A stretch of DNA of 64,000 bases from contig CASFPS010000004.1 in assembly GCA_949296355.1 (NCBI GenBank), positions 46,087-110,086 on the forward strand, in the 5' to 3' direction. Source of the stretch: an uncultured bacterium (GTDB lineage Bacteria; Cyanobacteriota; Vampirovibrionia; Gastranaerophilales; Gastranaerophilaceae). Both the position numbers and the translations under genes were made by a program. Below the pieces are notes generated by a model. That model made no database searches and was not told the origin of the DNA. It saw only the letters and a program-made list of their open reading frames with translations. Of the stretch, positions 46,290 to 55,089 are shown one piece after another; the first letter of the stretch is position 1; each line of letters opens with the position of its first letter.

Positions 46290-47372
46290 CTAAATTTCAC
46301 CATTCTTTTGTCTGAATACATAAGCAAGAATTTCAGCGACAGCAACATACATATCAGAAGGAATAACTCCGTCAATTGGTACTGTATTATATAGAGCACG
46401 CGCAACAGGACGATTTTCTACAATCGGAACATTATTTTCTTTTGCAATCTCTCTTATCTGGAACGCAATATAATCAACACCTTTAGCAACCACCATAGGC
46501 GCAGGGGCTTTTGTTTTATCATACTTAATAGCTACAGCATAATGTGTCGGGTTTGTTACAACAACATCTGCATTAGGTACAGCAGACATCATCCTCTGCC
46601 GCGCCATCTGCATCTGGATAGATTTAATTCTTGCTTTTATTTTTGGATCCCCTTCTGTATCCTTATGTTCATCCTTGATTTCCTGCTTGGTCATCTTAAT
46701 AGATTTTTCATACTCATAATTCTGGTATTTTTTATCCAAATATCCGAGAACCAGCATAGCCAGACACATATTTATAATCATATTAATTAATATGGACATA
46801 ATTATATTTAATGCAATAGGAATTTCCAGACCGACAAGACCTAATAAGTCGCCTTTTCTGCTATTTATTGCCGAATATCCGCAGGCTCCTACAATAACAA
46901 TTTTTAATATTGATTTAGCAAACTCTACCATGGAACGAGGTTCAAACGGGTTAAACATTCGCTTTGCATTTTGAAGCATTCTCTGCGGCGATAAATTTTC
47001 CAGATTGAACTTTGCCTTCTCTAATGCAAAAACATGACCTACATCGAATCTAATAATAAAAATTGTCGCTATTACAAGCAAAACAAAAAATGGAAGTACA
47101 ATTATTGCAAGATATTTAAAATAAGGCAGCAAAATCCCCATAATATTTGAGGTATCGAGATTTCCGTAATCAAGATGAGAAAAAGTCTCGCGCATCATTC
47201 CGATAATGTTATTGTACATACTACCGGAAAAAACACCAAGAAGAGCAATACCGGCAACCATAACAAGTGCCGCGTCCAAATCTCTGCTCTTGGAGACATT
47301 ACCTCGTTCACGCTCCTTGCTTCGCCGTCGGGAGGTCGCCTCTTCCGTTTTTTCTGCTGCATCATTTCCCAT
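46290..47372 (-). CDS. flhB: Flagellar export switch protein FlhB
   Basis: The 360 residues contain the N-terminal EKTEEATSRRRSKERERGNVSKSRD motif and four membrane helices (about 32-52, 86-108, 150-170, 185-212). A cytoplasmic domain follows with the autocleavage site NPTH at 274-277. Self-cleavage after the Asn switches export specificity from hook to filament. It lies between fliR and flhA as expected, but plus-strand genes separate it from both. A TATAAT at 47380-47385 lies seven bases before the ATG with no ribosome binding site, so its mRNA may be leaderless. Confidence 0.96.
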   Translation of the reverse strand: MGNDAAEKTEEATSRRRSKERERGNVSKSRDLDAALVMVAGIALLGVFSGSMYNNIIGMMRETFSHLDYGNLDTSNIMGILLPYFKYLAIIVLPFFVLLVIATIFIIRFDVGHVFALEKAKFNLENLSPQRMLQNAKRMFNPFEPRSMVEFAKSILKIVIVGACGYSAINSRKGDLLGLVGLEIPIALNIIMSILINMIINMCLAMLVLGYLDKKYQNYEYEKSIKMTKQEIKDEHKDTEGDPKIKARIKSIQMQMARQRMMSAVPNADVVVTNPTHYAVAIKYDKTKAPAPMVVAKGVDYIAFQIREIAKENNVPIVENRPVARALYNTVPIDGVIPSDMYVAVAEILAYVFRQKNGEI

Positions 47373-47379
47373 AGCTTAT

Positions 47380-47409
47380 ATTATAACATTTAACATTTAA
47401 TTTACATAA
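47380..47409 (-). promoter_or_regulatory. flhB: Predicted flhB promoter, leaderless arrangement
   Basis: On the minus strand TTATGT (47404-47409), an 18-bp spacer and a perfect TATAAT (47380-47385), which ends seven bases before the ATG at 47372. It overlaps the divergent promoter of the DUF2142 gene. Confidence 0.45.
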
Positions 47410-47411
47410 TA

Positions 47412-47440
47412 TTTACTTACAACACTTTTTCTCCAATAAT
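47412..47440 (+). promoter_or_regulatory. Predicted promoter of the DUF2142 gene, leaderless arrangement
   Basis: TTTACT (47412-47417), a 17-bp spacer and AATAAT (47435-47440). The ATG is at 47448, seven bases after the -10 box, without a Shine-Dalgarno sequence. Confidence 0.4.
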
Positions 47441-47447
47441 TTTATAT

Positions 47448-48761
47448 ATGACTAAGTTTTTAAAACTGTTAGACAAAATCAAACCGGAACATATTTTTCT
47501 TGTATTAGGAACATTTTTCGGCTTAATATTTCTGTTAATTACTCCGGTACTGCAGGTTCCGGATGAAGCTATGCATTTGCTCAGGGCATGCGAAGTTTCC
47601 GATTTTATAATACATAACAATAAAAACGGAGATATCACTAAAGATATTTTTCCGAACAGAAAGAATATTGTAAAAGACGATTATTCTATTTTCAGTCAGT
47701 TTAAAGCACAAAAACATTATACAGAGCTTCTTGAATTCAAGGATATAAGCTACACCCACAATAATAGCGGATATCCGTTTTTAATTTACCTGCCCTCAGC
47801 CATCGGGCTGAAAGCCGCTTCTTTAATAACATCAAATCCATATATTATATTTTATTCCGGCAGAATTTTAAACCTGATTTTCTGGCTGTTTTTAACCTTT
47901 TCCTCAATCAGAATCACCCCTCGTTTTAAATGGACATTTCTGCTTTGTGCCTTATATCCAATGACCGTATATGAGGGAATGTCACTCTCTAGCGATAGTA
48001 TTAACCTTGGTATAGCATTCTTCTACATTGCTTATACATATTACCTTGCTTTTGGGGAAAAAGAAAAAATAACAAACAAAGAATTTTACTTCTATATTTT
48101 TCTGTCATTTTTAACAGTTTTAACCAAAGGTTTATTCTTGCTTACATTTCTAACACTGCTTATTCCAAAACAAAAACTTAGAAATACCTATTTTCATCCG
48201 GCATTTGTAATACTTCCGGTAATTATTTTTCAGGTAGTTCTAAGCGCAAATTCTTACATTCTGATTGGAGATAACATAGATACAGAAGCCAGGAAAATTT
48301 TAATATTTGAAAATCCGGTTTATGTAGCTAAATTGTTTATAAATACGCTTATTCAAAAATCGACATTTTATGTTCAATCAAGTATTTTCAGGCTCGGCTG
48401 GCTGGAAATAGAACCGAACCCGCTTGCGGTAATAAGCTTGTTTATCTGCTATTTGCTTTCCACGGTAACAGAAGAAATAAAGGATATTAAACTGTTCGAC
48501 ATGTTAGTATCTGTTACTCTCAGTTTAGTATTTGTTCTGCTTACTATACTGCTTTATTTTGTAACATACTCTCCGCTTGAAAATAACCTTATTATCGGTG
48601 TTCAGGGGAGATATTTTATCCCGCTTTATCTCGTCCTGATTCTATTTTTCAAAAAAGTATTAAAACTGGTTAATATAAAAATACCGGCGGTTAAAGCCGT
48701 TCTATTGCTTTCGATAGTGATTAACTTATTTTACGCCGCATTTTTAATAATCAGAGCTTAA
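47448..48761 (+). CDS. DUF2142 family multi-pass membrane protein (possible glycosyltransferase)
   Basis: The 437-residue protein has about ten hydrophobic segments. After the first helix comes a motif with TPVLQVPDEAMHLLRACE, the family hallmark (an acidic PDE-x-H site in the first periplasmic loop). It resembles the catalytic region of GT-C/GT39-type glycosyltransferases that use lipid-linked sugars. The function of DUF2142 is not established. It sits on the strand opposite to the flagellar genes, between flhB and fliR, and its stop overlaps the fliR stop by 4 bp. A glycosylation role near flagella is tempting but only positional. Confidence 0.85.
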   Translation: MTKFLKLLDKIKPEHIFLVLGTFFGLIFLLITPVLQVPDEAMHLLRACEVSDFIIHNNKNGDITKDIFPNRKNIVKDDYSIFSQFKAQKHYTELLEFKDISYTHNNSGYPFLIYLPSAIGLKAASLITSNPYIIFYSGRILNLIFWLFLTFSSIRITPRFKWTFLLCALYPMTVYEGMSLSSDSINLGIAFFYIAYTYYLAFGEKEKITNKEFYFYIFLSFLTVLTKGLFLLTFLTLLIPKQKLRNTYFHPAFVILPVIIFQVVLSANSYILIGDNIDTEARKILIFENPVYVAKLFINTLIQKSTFYVQSSIFRLGWLEIEPNPLAVISLFICYLLSTVTEEIKDIKLFDMLVSVTLSLVFVLLTILLYFVTYSPLENNLIIGVQGRYFIPLYLVLILFFKKVLKLVNIKIPAVKAVLLLSIVINLFYAAFLIIRA

Positions 48762-49537
48762 AATATAATAGCAATATTTTCCATAAATCTTTCTATCAAT
48801 ACAGTAATATATTCTGCCATAGGGCGCATAAATAAAAGTGATAAGAGTAAACCCAGATAAATTTTAAGCGGCAGTGAAACCATAAAAATATTCATCTGCG
48901 GCATCATTTTGGATGTAAAACCAAGAAGAACATCCGTGATAAATAATATCCCAAAAATCGGGAGAGAAATACTTAACCCTATACTGAACATTTGCCCTGT
49001 TACAGTAACTATATGCCCGACAAGTTCAGGGGTAAATAGAAACGTATAGCCGACAGGTAGTGTCTTAAAACTGTTATAAATTGCGGAAAACAACCATTGA
49101 TGAGCTCCTAGTGCAATAAAAAGCATACACGCAAGATAAGTATAAGCCTGGGTAATAACAGGAGACTGACCGCCTGATGTCGGGTTAAGTGCCTGATCGG
49201 CAGACAAGCCCATTTGTATTGCAAACATATTTACCCCGAGTTCTATGCCTACAAATATAATATTTGCACAATACCCCATTGCAAACCCGATAAAAAATTC
49301 TTTCAATAGAATCAAAGTTAATGCAGGTACCGAATTGGGGACAGCAAAAGTCGTATTATATTGAACAATCGGAAACAGGATAAACGCAATCAGGGCAGCA
49401 AGCCATATTTTGACCTGCATAGGAATAGGATACGTAGAAAATATAGGAGCAGACATAAAAAGACCGGACAATCTGGTTAAAATTGCCATAAAAAGAATTA
49501 TATTCGATACTGAAAATAATACATCCAGATTAAACAT
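48758..49537 (-). CDS. fliR: Flagellar export protein FliR
   Basis: The 259 residues have about six membrane helices and typical FliR features. These include the ILTRLSGLFMSAPIFSTYPIP start, the conserved PLKIYLGLLLSLLFM segment near the C-terminus, and the GVNMFAIQMGLSADQALNP segment. FliR joins FliP and FliQ in the helical core of the export gate. It follows fliQ by 68 bp, and an AGGAG ribosome binding site is present. It is convergent with the DUF2142 gene, so the usual continuation into flhB is broken. Confidence 0.95.
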   Translation of the reverse strand: MFNLDVLFSVSNIILFMAILTRLSGLFMSAPIFSTYPIPMQVKIWLAALIAFILFPIVQYNTTFAVPNSVPALTLILLKEFFIGFAMGYCANIIFVGIELGVNMFAIQMGLSADQALNPTSGGQSPVITQAYTYLACMLFIALGAHQWLFSAIYNSFKTLPVGYTFLFTPELVGHIVTVTGQMFSIGLSISLPIFGILFITDVLLGFTSKMMPQMNIFMVSLPLKIYLGLLLSLLFMRPMAEYITVLIERFMENIAIIF

Positions 49538-49605
49538 TGCTCTCCTATTATACCCCTCAGAGGGAAAGCCTTTTTTGAACCTCGAACAGATACGGGATTC
49601 CTTTG

Positions 49606-49881
49606 CTACCCCGCTCCGATTAGCTGCGGTATTGCATCCATAAATTCATTAACCGTAGATATAAAAATACTGATTATCCATGGCATTAAAAATATGAGCA
49701 AAAGTACGCAGCCTACAATCTTCGGTACAAAAGTAAGCGTTGATTCCTGAATTTGCGTTACTGTTTGAAATATACTTACCAGAAGCCCGAGTATAACACC
49801 AACCAGCAAGATAGGAACAGATATTTCCAGAGTTAATATAAACATTTTCTGTAAAAGAGTAATTACAACATCCTGATTCAT
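49606..49881 (-). CDS. fliQ: Flagellar export protein FliQ
   Basis: This 91-residue protein has two membrane helices (about 15-38 and 52-75). FliQ signatures are NQDVVITLLQKMFILTLEIS and VGVILGLLVSIFQTVTQIQE. It packs around the FliP-FliR core of the export gate. It lies 13 bp after fliP and 68 bp before fliR. Confidence 0.95.
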   Translation of the reverse strand: MNQDVVITLLQKMFILTLEISVPILLVGVILGLLVSIFQTVTQIQESTLTFVPKIVGCVLLLIFLMPWIISIFISTVNEFMDAIPQLIGAG

Positions 49882-49894
49882 TTATAACCTATCC

Positions 49895-50653
49895 TCACCT
49901 TACAAAACTTTCTACCAGAGATTTTACAACCAGATACCATCCGTCTACCATTACAAACATTATAAGCTTAAACGGCAGAGCAATCATGGTCGGCGGTAAA
50001 AACATCATACCCATTGATACCAGAACAGAAGATACAACAATATCAATAACGAGAAACGGCAGATAAACTACAAAACCTATTGTAAACGCTGTCTTAAGTT
50101 CGCTCAAAATAAATGCCGGAAGCAGAACATAAGTAGGTACGTCATCCTTATTCTTTGGTTTTTCTATTTTTGCCATTCTTACAAACAGGGCTAACTCTTT
50201 TTCGTGCGTCTGCTTAAACATAAAGTTTCTGACAGGAACTATACCTCTGTCAAGCGCAACCTGCTGGGTTATTTGATTCTGCATATAAGGCTGCAGGGCA
50301 TTCTGGTTAATTTCGTTAAACGTAGGCGCCATAATAAAGAAAGTCAAGATTAGCGCTAAACTTGTTATAACCTGATTAGGCGGCAATGTACCGGCACCGA
50401 GCGCCTGTCTTGTGAGTGATAAAACAACAACCAGTCTTATAAAAGATGTTGTCATAATAAGTATACTTGGCGCCAGGGTCAGAATTGTCAACCAGATAAG
50501 TATTTGCAGCCCGTTTGTAAAATCCTGCGGAGTATTAGCTGTCTGTAGACCAATATTAATATTCGGAAATGTCATTGCAGCCTGTGACGGCAAAAGCGTC
50601 AGCAATAAAGCCGCGAAAAAAGCTCCCCCTCTTCTGATATTTAAAAATTTCAT
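49895..50653 (-). CDS. fliP: Flagellar export protein FliP
   Basis: In this 252-residue protein an N-terminal cleavable signal peptide (to about residue 25, ending near PSQAA) is followed by helices with the family motifs. These include LIWLTILTLAPSILIMTTSFIR, TLPPNQVITSLALILTFF and the C-terminal GMMFLPPTMIALPFKL. Five FliP copies form the export channel with FliR and FliQ. It is the first gene of the fliPQR unit. The fliO gene is not recognisable upstream; the next gene upstream is an unrelated secreted protein. Confidence 0.96.
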   Translation of the reverse strand: MKFLNIRRGGAFFAALLLTLLPSQAAMTFPNINIGLQTANTPQDFTNGLQILIWLTILTLAPSILIMTTSFIRLVVVLSLTRQALGAGTLPPNQVITSLALILTFFIMAPTFNEINQNALQPYMQNQITQQVALDRGIVPVRNFMFKQTHEKELALFVRMAKIEKPKNKDDVPTYVLLPAFILSELKTAFTIGFVVYLPFLVIDIVVSSVLVSMGMMFLPPTMIALPFKLIMFVMVDGWYLVVKSLVESFVR

Positions 50654-50710
50654 TTATCTTTCCCTTAAAAATGACTATACATCAAATTTATACTATCAAA
50701 ACTGCATAAG

Positions 50711-51298
50711 TCATGGCAAATCATTAAGATTTATTTCACCAATATCTTTATTCACTACCTGCGGAATCGCAGTATCCATAATTTCATTTAGAGCTTTTGG
50801 TCTGAATTTTTCAAACTTTTTCTTTACGCTATCGACCTGCTCAACGCTCGCTACACTGTATTTTTTAGCATACTGCATTGAAAGACTCCCGCAGTCGGGA
50901 GATTTCACATACTTAAATATATTAAATTCTAAAGTTATAGGGAGTTTCTGTTCTTTATTGTCAATCAGTATAAAGTCAAGAACTCCTGTATTTTTGTCAT
51001 CATAAACAGATAAAGAACTCGGACAATGATACTGTCCCAGATATTCCCTGAATGTATGTGCTAAATCAATCGGTGAATAAATATTAGGGAAATGCTGAAT
51101 TGCAATCATTTCAGTCCAGGAGTCAAAATCTTCACCGGATTTAAAATACTGGTTGTAATACCCGTTATGTTCACTGCTTTTGGAGCTGTACATAAGAAAA
51201 TATTTATTGCCGTTGTATGTTATATACCCGTTGTTTCCATCTGCATAAACAACATTTATACAGAAAAACATAAAAATAATTGCAAATAATTTCTTCAT
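50711..51298 (-). CDS. Secreted hypothetical protein
   Basis: From the ATG at 51298 (GGAG ribosome binding site; a TTG at 51310 is less likely) the protein has 195 residues. A Sec signal peptide (MKKLFAIIFMFFCINVVYA) is cut before DGNNG. The mature part is tyrosine-rich at first (YITYNGNKYFLMYSS). It contains two cysteines (QYHCPSS, SPDCGS) that could form a disulfide. No family is recognised. It probably lies in the periplasm. It ends 57 bp before fliP on the same strand and may share its transcript. Confidence 0.72.
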   Translation of the reverse strand: MKKLFAIIFMFFCINVVYADGNNGYITYNGNKYFLMYSSKSSEHNGYYNQYFKSGEDFDSWTEMIAIQHFPNIYSPIDLAHTFREYLGQYHCPSSLSVYDDKNTGVLDFILIDNKEQKLPITLEFNIFKYVKSPDCGSLSMQYAKKYSVASVEQVDSVKKKFEKFRPKALNEIMDTAIPQVVNKDIGEINLNDLP

Positions 51299-51347
51299 AA
51301 AATTCTCCAATATTTAGAGAATATCAAAAATATCCAAATCCATCAAC

Positions 51348-51566
51348 CTACATAGCTCTTGCAAGTAATTCAGCAGGCTCGGCAATTGCAGTGCTGTAAA
51401 TTATAAAATCATTATCCGGAGCAAAATATTTGCGCATGGCGCTTCTGTTTGTCACTTTTTCGTAACAAACGAATGAATCAACATTATCCTTCAAGTAACC
51501 GGCAAAAATCCTTTGCTTGTGGGACAAATTATAGTCCTTTAAATTCTTAACGATATACATATACAC
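51348..51566 (-). CDS. Hypothetical small protein (72 residues)
   Basis: This short soluble protein is unrecognised. An AGGTG ribosome binding site precedes the ATG, with a TATAAT-like box about 20 bases further up. The sequence (NLKDYNLSHKQRIFAGYL, then YFAPDNDFIIYSTA) has normal amino-acid balance. It lies 49 bp from the next gene on the same strand. Real coding is likely but not certain. Confidence 0.5.
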   Translation of the reverse strand: MYMYIVKNLKDYNLSHKQRIFAGYLKDNVDSFVCYEKVTNRSAMRKYFAPDNDFIIYSTAIAEPAELLARAM

Positions 51567-51626
51567 CTATATTTATATTATATAGCATTTACATACAAAA
51601 TACACTAATTTGTAATATTATGTTAC

Positions 51627-51656
51627 AAAAACCCTCTCTATAAAGAGAGGGTTTTT
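51627..51656. terminator. Bidirectional rho-independent terminator
   Basis: A perfect 13-bp stem (AAAAACCCTCTCT at 51627-51639 and AGAGAGGGTTTTT at 51644-51656) with a 4-base loop has built-in A/T tracts for both directions. It lies 8 bases after the stop of the 1047-residue gene. Confidence 0.9.
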
Positions 51657-51664
51657 GAGTTTTA

Positions 51665-54600
51665 TTATACTTCGTCTTCCAATTCATCTTTTATTTCTTC
51701 AGGAGTTTCCGGTTCTTCAACAGGTGGGGTTTGAGGAGCTGATTCTCCGCCTTCCGCAGGAGTTTCCGGATCTTCTACAGGCGGTGTTTGAGGAGCTGAC
51801 TCTCCGCCTTCTGCAGGAACTTCCGGTTGTTCACCCTCTGTTGCGGAGCCGGTTCCTTCTTCATTAGGAGTTGAAGTTCTGCCAAGCGGATATTTACCGT
51901 TTTCAACATCGCTTAACAAGTCTTTCATGTCGTTTTCAAGATCTGAAAATTCAGAAGAGTTATCATAAGGTGTCAACTGTTGTTTCAAATCTTCTTCGGT
52001 TCCTTCAAATACTGACCCGTCAGCATTTGTATAAACAGTGTTGCCTTCTTCGTCAACAGATTTTGTAACCGTATTACCGTCATTATCAGTGAACAGGAAG
52101 TTTCCGTCTTCATCAGTTACCGGATAACCGCGCTGAGCAAATACTTCTGCAATACCTGTATAATCGCTGCCATCAAGATTTTCATAGATTGGGTTGCCTT
52201 CGTCATCAGTCATAAGATTACCTTCAGCATCCATTCTCTGACGAAGCTGGTCGCCGTTTAAGGTTGTAAACAGAGGTCTGCCTGCATCATCGAACATCTG
52301 AATACCTTTTGCCTCATCAAGGAATGAAGCATTGCCGCCCATACCGCAGCCATAGTTGTGAGTTGTATCAGCAACCAAATTCATTACCGTATAATCGACT
52401 TCATAAACAGCCATAGCAAGCTTCTGTTCGTCAGTTAATTCCATGCCGGCTTCCTGCATCTTTTGTAATTTCTTATATTCTGCTTTATTGATTATCGGCA
52501 CCTGTTCGTTTTCACTAATATTAAACAATGCTTTCAGTGCATCATACATTTTATTCTGATAATACTGAACCATTGATGTAATGTATTCACGATAACGAAC
52601 TTCATCAGAATCCAAACGTTTTGTAATATCAGTAATCTGATTTTCATAATGGAATTCCATATTTACATTTTTCAAACCATCTCTGGTATTTACTACATAG
52701 TTTCCTTCAGAATCTTTGTACAAGCCTGAAACCATTGTTTTTTCAAGAATTATTCCATCACACTGTTGGACTTCACGAGGCGGTAATTCACCCATTTGTA
52801 TTTCTCCATGATGGAAGGTTGTTTCAAGATCAATTTCATTATCGATATAAACATCGTTATGAACATTTCCTTCTTCATCTTCATACAGATGCTGTACGAT
52901 ACCGTATTGTGCATAAATTGACTGATCATACATACCATCCATTGCTTCAAAGTCGAAGTTTACATTGAAGGTTATCATATCTGCAAGTGCAGGGTTTTCC
53001 TGAATCATAGTAACCATTTTATCTAAGCCGGTTAGAGTACTTACGGTTACTTCATAATGAGAAATACCTGTTTGCGGATCCGTTACCGGAGTCAGTGCAT
53101 CAATACCGTCAATATTCAAAATATCATCAACAGGTAATCCGCCCGGAAGTTCATAAATAGTAACGTGAGCATCATTCATGTACCATCCGTACCATTCGCC
53201 TTTAAAATCGCCGTCAACATCCAGATTACCTTTGTATTCAGAGTTACAAATTGCTATATAAGTACCGTTTGCACATCCTATGAATCCGCCGGCTCTTCCT
53301 GTTTCCATAAGGAATGATAAATCGCCGTCGTTTTCAGTATTATCCCAGGTTATATTTACATTACTTTCGCAATTTGTAATAGTAATAATTGTCTTACCGG
53401 CTTCACCGATTAAACCGCCTGCAGCTTCCTCTTCAAATACAATTTCACCGCTTGTGCTGCAATTGGAAATTTTTAAATCTCTTGTTGCTACACCTTCATT
53501 AGTAGATGTATCAGCAACATATCCTGCTAAGCCGCCGACAAAGTATTTACCATTAGCGTTTACTGCTGTATGAACATTTGATATTGAACTATTGCCGACT
53601 CCTACTGAATTATCATTAATAATGCCAACTAAACCGCCGACACTTTCATAACCGGTAACGTCACCAGATACAGTAATGTTATCGAAAGTGGTACCTCTAG
53701 CAGTACCTGCAACGATGCCTACTGCAGATGAACCGTTAATAAAATCATCCGGTGTTATAACAGATGCATTAGTAAAATCAACATTTGTAATTGTAGCATT
53801 TTCAGTTACGCCGAAGAAACCGACATTTTCAGCATTTGCATCATCAACAGTTATTGTCAGATTGTCAATTGAATATCCGTTTCCGTTAAATACACCTGTA
53901 AACGGATAAGCCTCATCTCCGACAGGATCCCAGTTTTCAACATCACTTAAATCAATATCACATCCTAAAATATAATTACCGTTTAAGTCAATTCCTCCAT
54001 TCTGGAAGATTTCAAGGAATTGTTCTTTAGAAGTAATATAAGTATACCCTTCTTCCTGAACGAGTTTGTCTATTTCTTCCTGAGAGAGGTGATCTGCTTC
54101 TTGAACACCCTCAGTTTCTTCTGTACCCTGTGTTTCTTCAGCACCTTCTGCTTCATCAGCCTCTTCTGCCGCAGCTGCGGCTTCAGCTTCCTGTAAAGCA
54201 GCATTAGCAGCTTCTAATTCCTGATTTGCAGCAGTTAAAGCCGTCTCAGCTTCTGCAAGTTCTGCCTTTGCTGTCTCTGAAGCTTGTTGTGCCTGTTCTG
54301 CCTCAGCACGTTCAGTTTCAGCTTTTGCCTGAGCATCTGTTGCTTCCTTAGTTTCTCTTTCCAATTCCGCTTGAGCATCATTTGCTTCCTGTTGGGCAGT
54401 CTGCAATTCCGCATAAGCTCTATCTGCAGCAGACTGTGCATTTGCTACTGCTGATTCAGCGGCTGCTATTGCGTTTTCATCTCCGCTTGCTTTTGCAGCT
54501 GACAATTGATTCTGTGCAGAGCTTAATTGTGAACAAGCGTTTGAATATGCAGATTGAGCCGTGTTAACACGAACATTTGCAGCATTTACCTTTTCCTGTG

Positions 54601-54808
54601 CAGCAGTAACATCTGCAGCCTCCTTTTCTGCAGTTGCGGCTGCGGCATCAGCTTCTGCAGCTTCTTTTTCTGCTGCAGCTGCAGCTTCTGCATCTTTTGT
54701 CGCTGCTGCATTTTTTGCAGCTTCCGCCTCTTGTTTAGCACGCTGTGCGGCTTCCTGTCTGGCTCTTGCTTGTTCTAATGCATCGCTTGTGTTAATGCTA
54801 AGGCTCAT
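51665..54808 (-). CDS. Giant coiled-coil and GLUG-repeat protein under sigma-28 control
   Basis: The 1047 residues fall into clear parts. Residues 1-16 begin MSLSINTS, like a flagellin N-terminus, with no Sec signal. About 15-215 is an Ala/Glu/Gln-rich coiled coil. About 245-320 is the lead-in domain found before GLUG repeats (GNYILGCDIDLSDVENWDP, FTGVFNGNGYSIDNLTI). Beta-helix-like GLUG units follow to about 510 (GGLVG, GGLAG, GGLIG). A mixed region comes next, then DEDGN/TDNDGN-type short repeats near 840-930. The Pro/Glu-rich tail carries two copies of PAEGGESAPQTPPVE. GLUG domains occur in surface adhesins. There is no LPXTG or C-terminal membrane anchor. Promoter and N-terminus suggest export by the flagellar apparatus, which is an inference. 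Confidence 0.82.
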   Translation of the reverse strand: MSLSINTSDALEQARARQEAAQRAKQEAEAAKNAAATKDAEAAAAAEKEAAEADAAAATAEKEAADVTAAQEKVNAANVRVNTAQSAYSNACSQLSSAQNQLSAAKASGDENAIAAAESAVANAQSAADRAYAELQTAQQEANDAQAELERETKEATDAQAKAETERAEAEQAQQASETAKAELAEAETALTAANQELEAANAALQEAEAAAAAEEADEAEGAEETQGTEETEGVQEADHLSQEEIDKLVQEEGYTYITSKEQFLEIFQNGGIDLNGNYILGCDIDLSDVENWDPVGDEAYPFTGVFNGNGYSIDNLTITVDDANAENVGFFGVTENATITNVDFTNASVITPDDFINGSSAVGIVAGTARGTTFDNITVSGDVTGYESVGGLVGIINDNSVGVGNSSISNVHTAVNANGKYFVGGLAGYVADTSTNEGVATRDLKISNCSTSGEIVFEEEAAGGLIGEAGKTIITITNCESNVNITWDNTENDGDLSFLMETGRAGGFIGCANGTYIAICNSEYKGNLDVDGDFKGEWYGWYMNDAHVTIYELPGGLPVDDILNIDGIDALTPVTDPQTGISHYEVTVSTLTGLDKMVTMIQENPALADMITFNVNFDFEAMDGMYDQSIYAQYGIVQHLYEDEEGNVHNDVYIDNEIDLETTFHHGEIQMGELPPREVQQCDGIILEKTMVSGLYKDSEGNYVVNTRDGLKNVNMEFHYENQITDITKRLDSDEVRYREYITSMVQYYQNKMYDALKALFNISENEQVPIINKAEYKKLQKMQEAGMELTDEQKLAMAVYEVDYTVMNLVADTTHNYGCGMGGNASFLDEAKGIQMFDDAGRPLFTTLNGDQLRQRMDAEGNLMTDDEGNPIYENLDGSDYTGIAEVFAQRGYPVTDEDGNFLFTDNDGNTVTKSVDEEGNTVYTNADGSVFEGTEEDLKQQLTPYDNSSEFSDLENDMKDLLSDVENGKYPLGRTSTPNEEGTGSATEGEQPEVPAEGGESAPQTPPVEDPETPAEGGESAPQTPPVEEPETPEEIKDELEDEV

Positions 54809-54862
54809 GGAAATCTCCTTTCAATATAAACTCATGTTAATATTTAAAATAATATATATAAT

Positions 54863-54889
54863 ATAACGGCATTTTTTTTGTAAACTTTA
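54863..54889 (-). promoter_or_regulatory. Sigma-28 (FliA)-type promoter of the GLUG protein gene
   Basis: On the minus strand TAAAGTTT (54882-54889), an 11-bp spacer and GCCGTTAT (54863-54870). Spacing equals the FliA consensus. It gives a leader of about 48 bases before the ATG at 54808, which has GAAAGGAG as ribosome binding site. The surrounding 65 bp are similar to the promoter region at 28642. Confidence 0.75.
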
Positions 54890-54995
54890 ATAATTTTGAA
54901 AAATTTTTACAATACTTTACAATTACAATCAAAAAAGGCAATTTTTTCTTGAGTAAATACTTTATATATACATAAGAGATATTTAAGAAAGAGTA

Positions 54996-55056
54996 CTAAA
55001 GCCCGATAGCGAAGCTTTCAGATGGCTTAGTTTTCTTTGCTTAAATAAAAACTGAG
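54996..55056 (+). promoter_or_regulatory. Possible structured RNA leader with two mutually exclusive stems
   Basis: CTAAAGCC (54996-55003) can pair with GGCTTAG (55024-55030) with one bulge. CTTAGTTTT (55026-55034) can instead pair with AAAACTGAG (55048-55056) with one wobble. The two stems share the segment CTTAG and cannot form together, as in attenuators or riboswitches. It precedes a small reading frame at 55090. No known riboswitch consensus was recognised. Confidence 0.3.
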
Positions 55057-55089
55057 TGTTACAAAAAAGATTATATAGGAGTATTTATT

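Noticed and set aside
54561..54866. Ala/Ser-rich plus-strand frame
   Set aside because: It is the complement of the Ala-rich coiled coil of the GLUG protein, so its composition follows from that; no ribosome binding site.
54983..55009. TTAAGAAA-N11-CCCGATAG as a sigma-28 promoter for the small gene at 55090
   Set aside because: The -35 half matches poorly and the -10 half is shifted; I judge it chance similarity, though the location is suggestive.
54991..55060. Known riboswitch (c-di-GMP, preQ1, fluoride, SAM)
   Set aside because: None of the conserved core sequences of these classes is present; only alternative pairing is seen, so it is reported as an unassigned structure.
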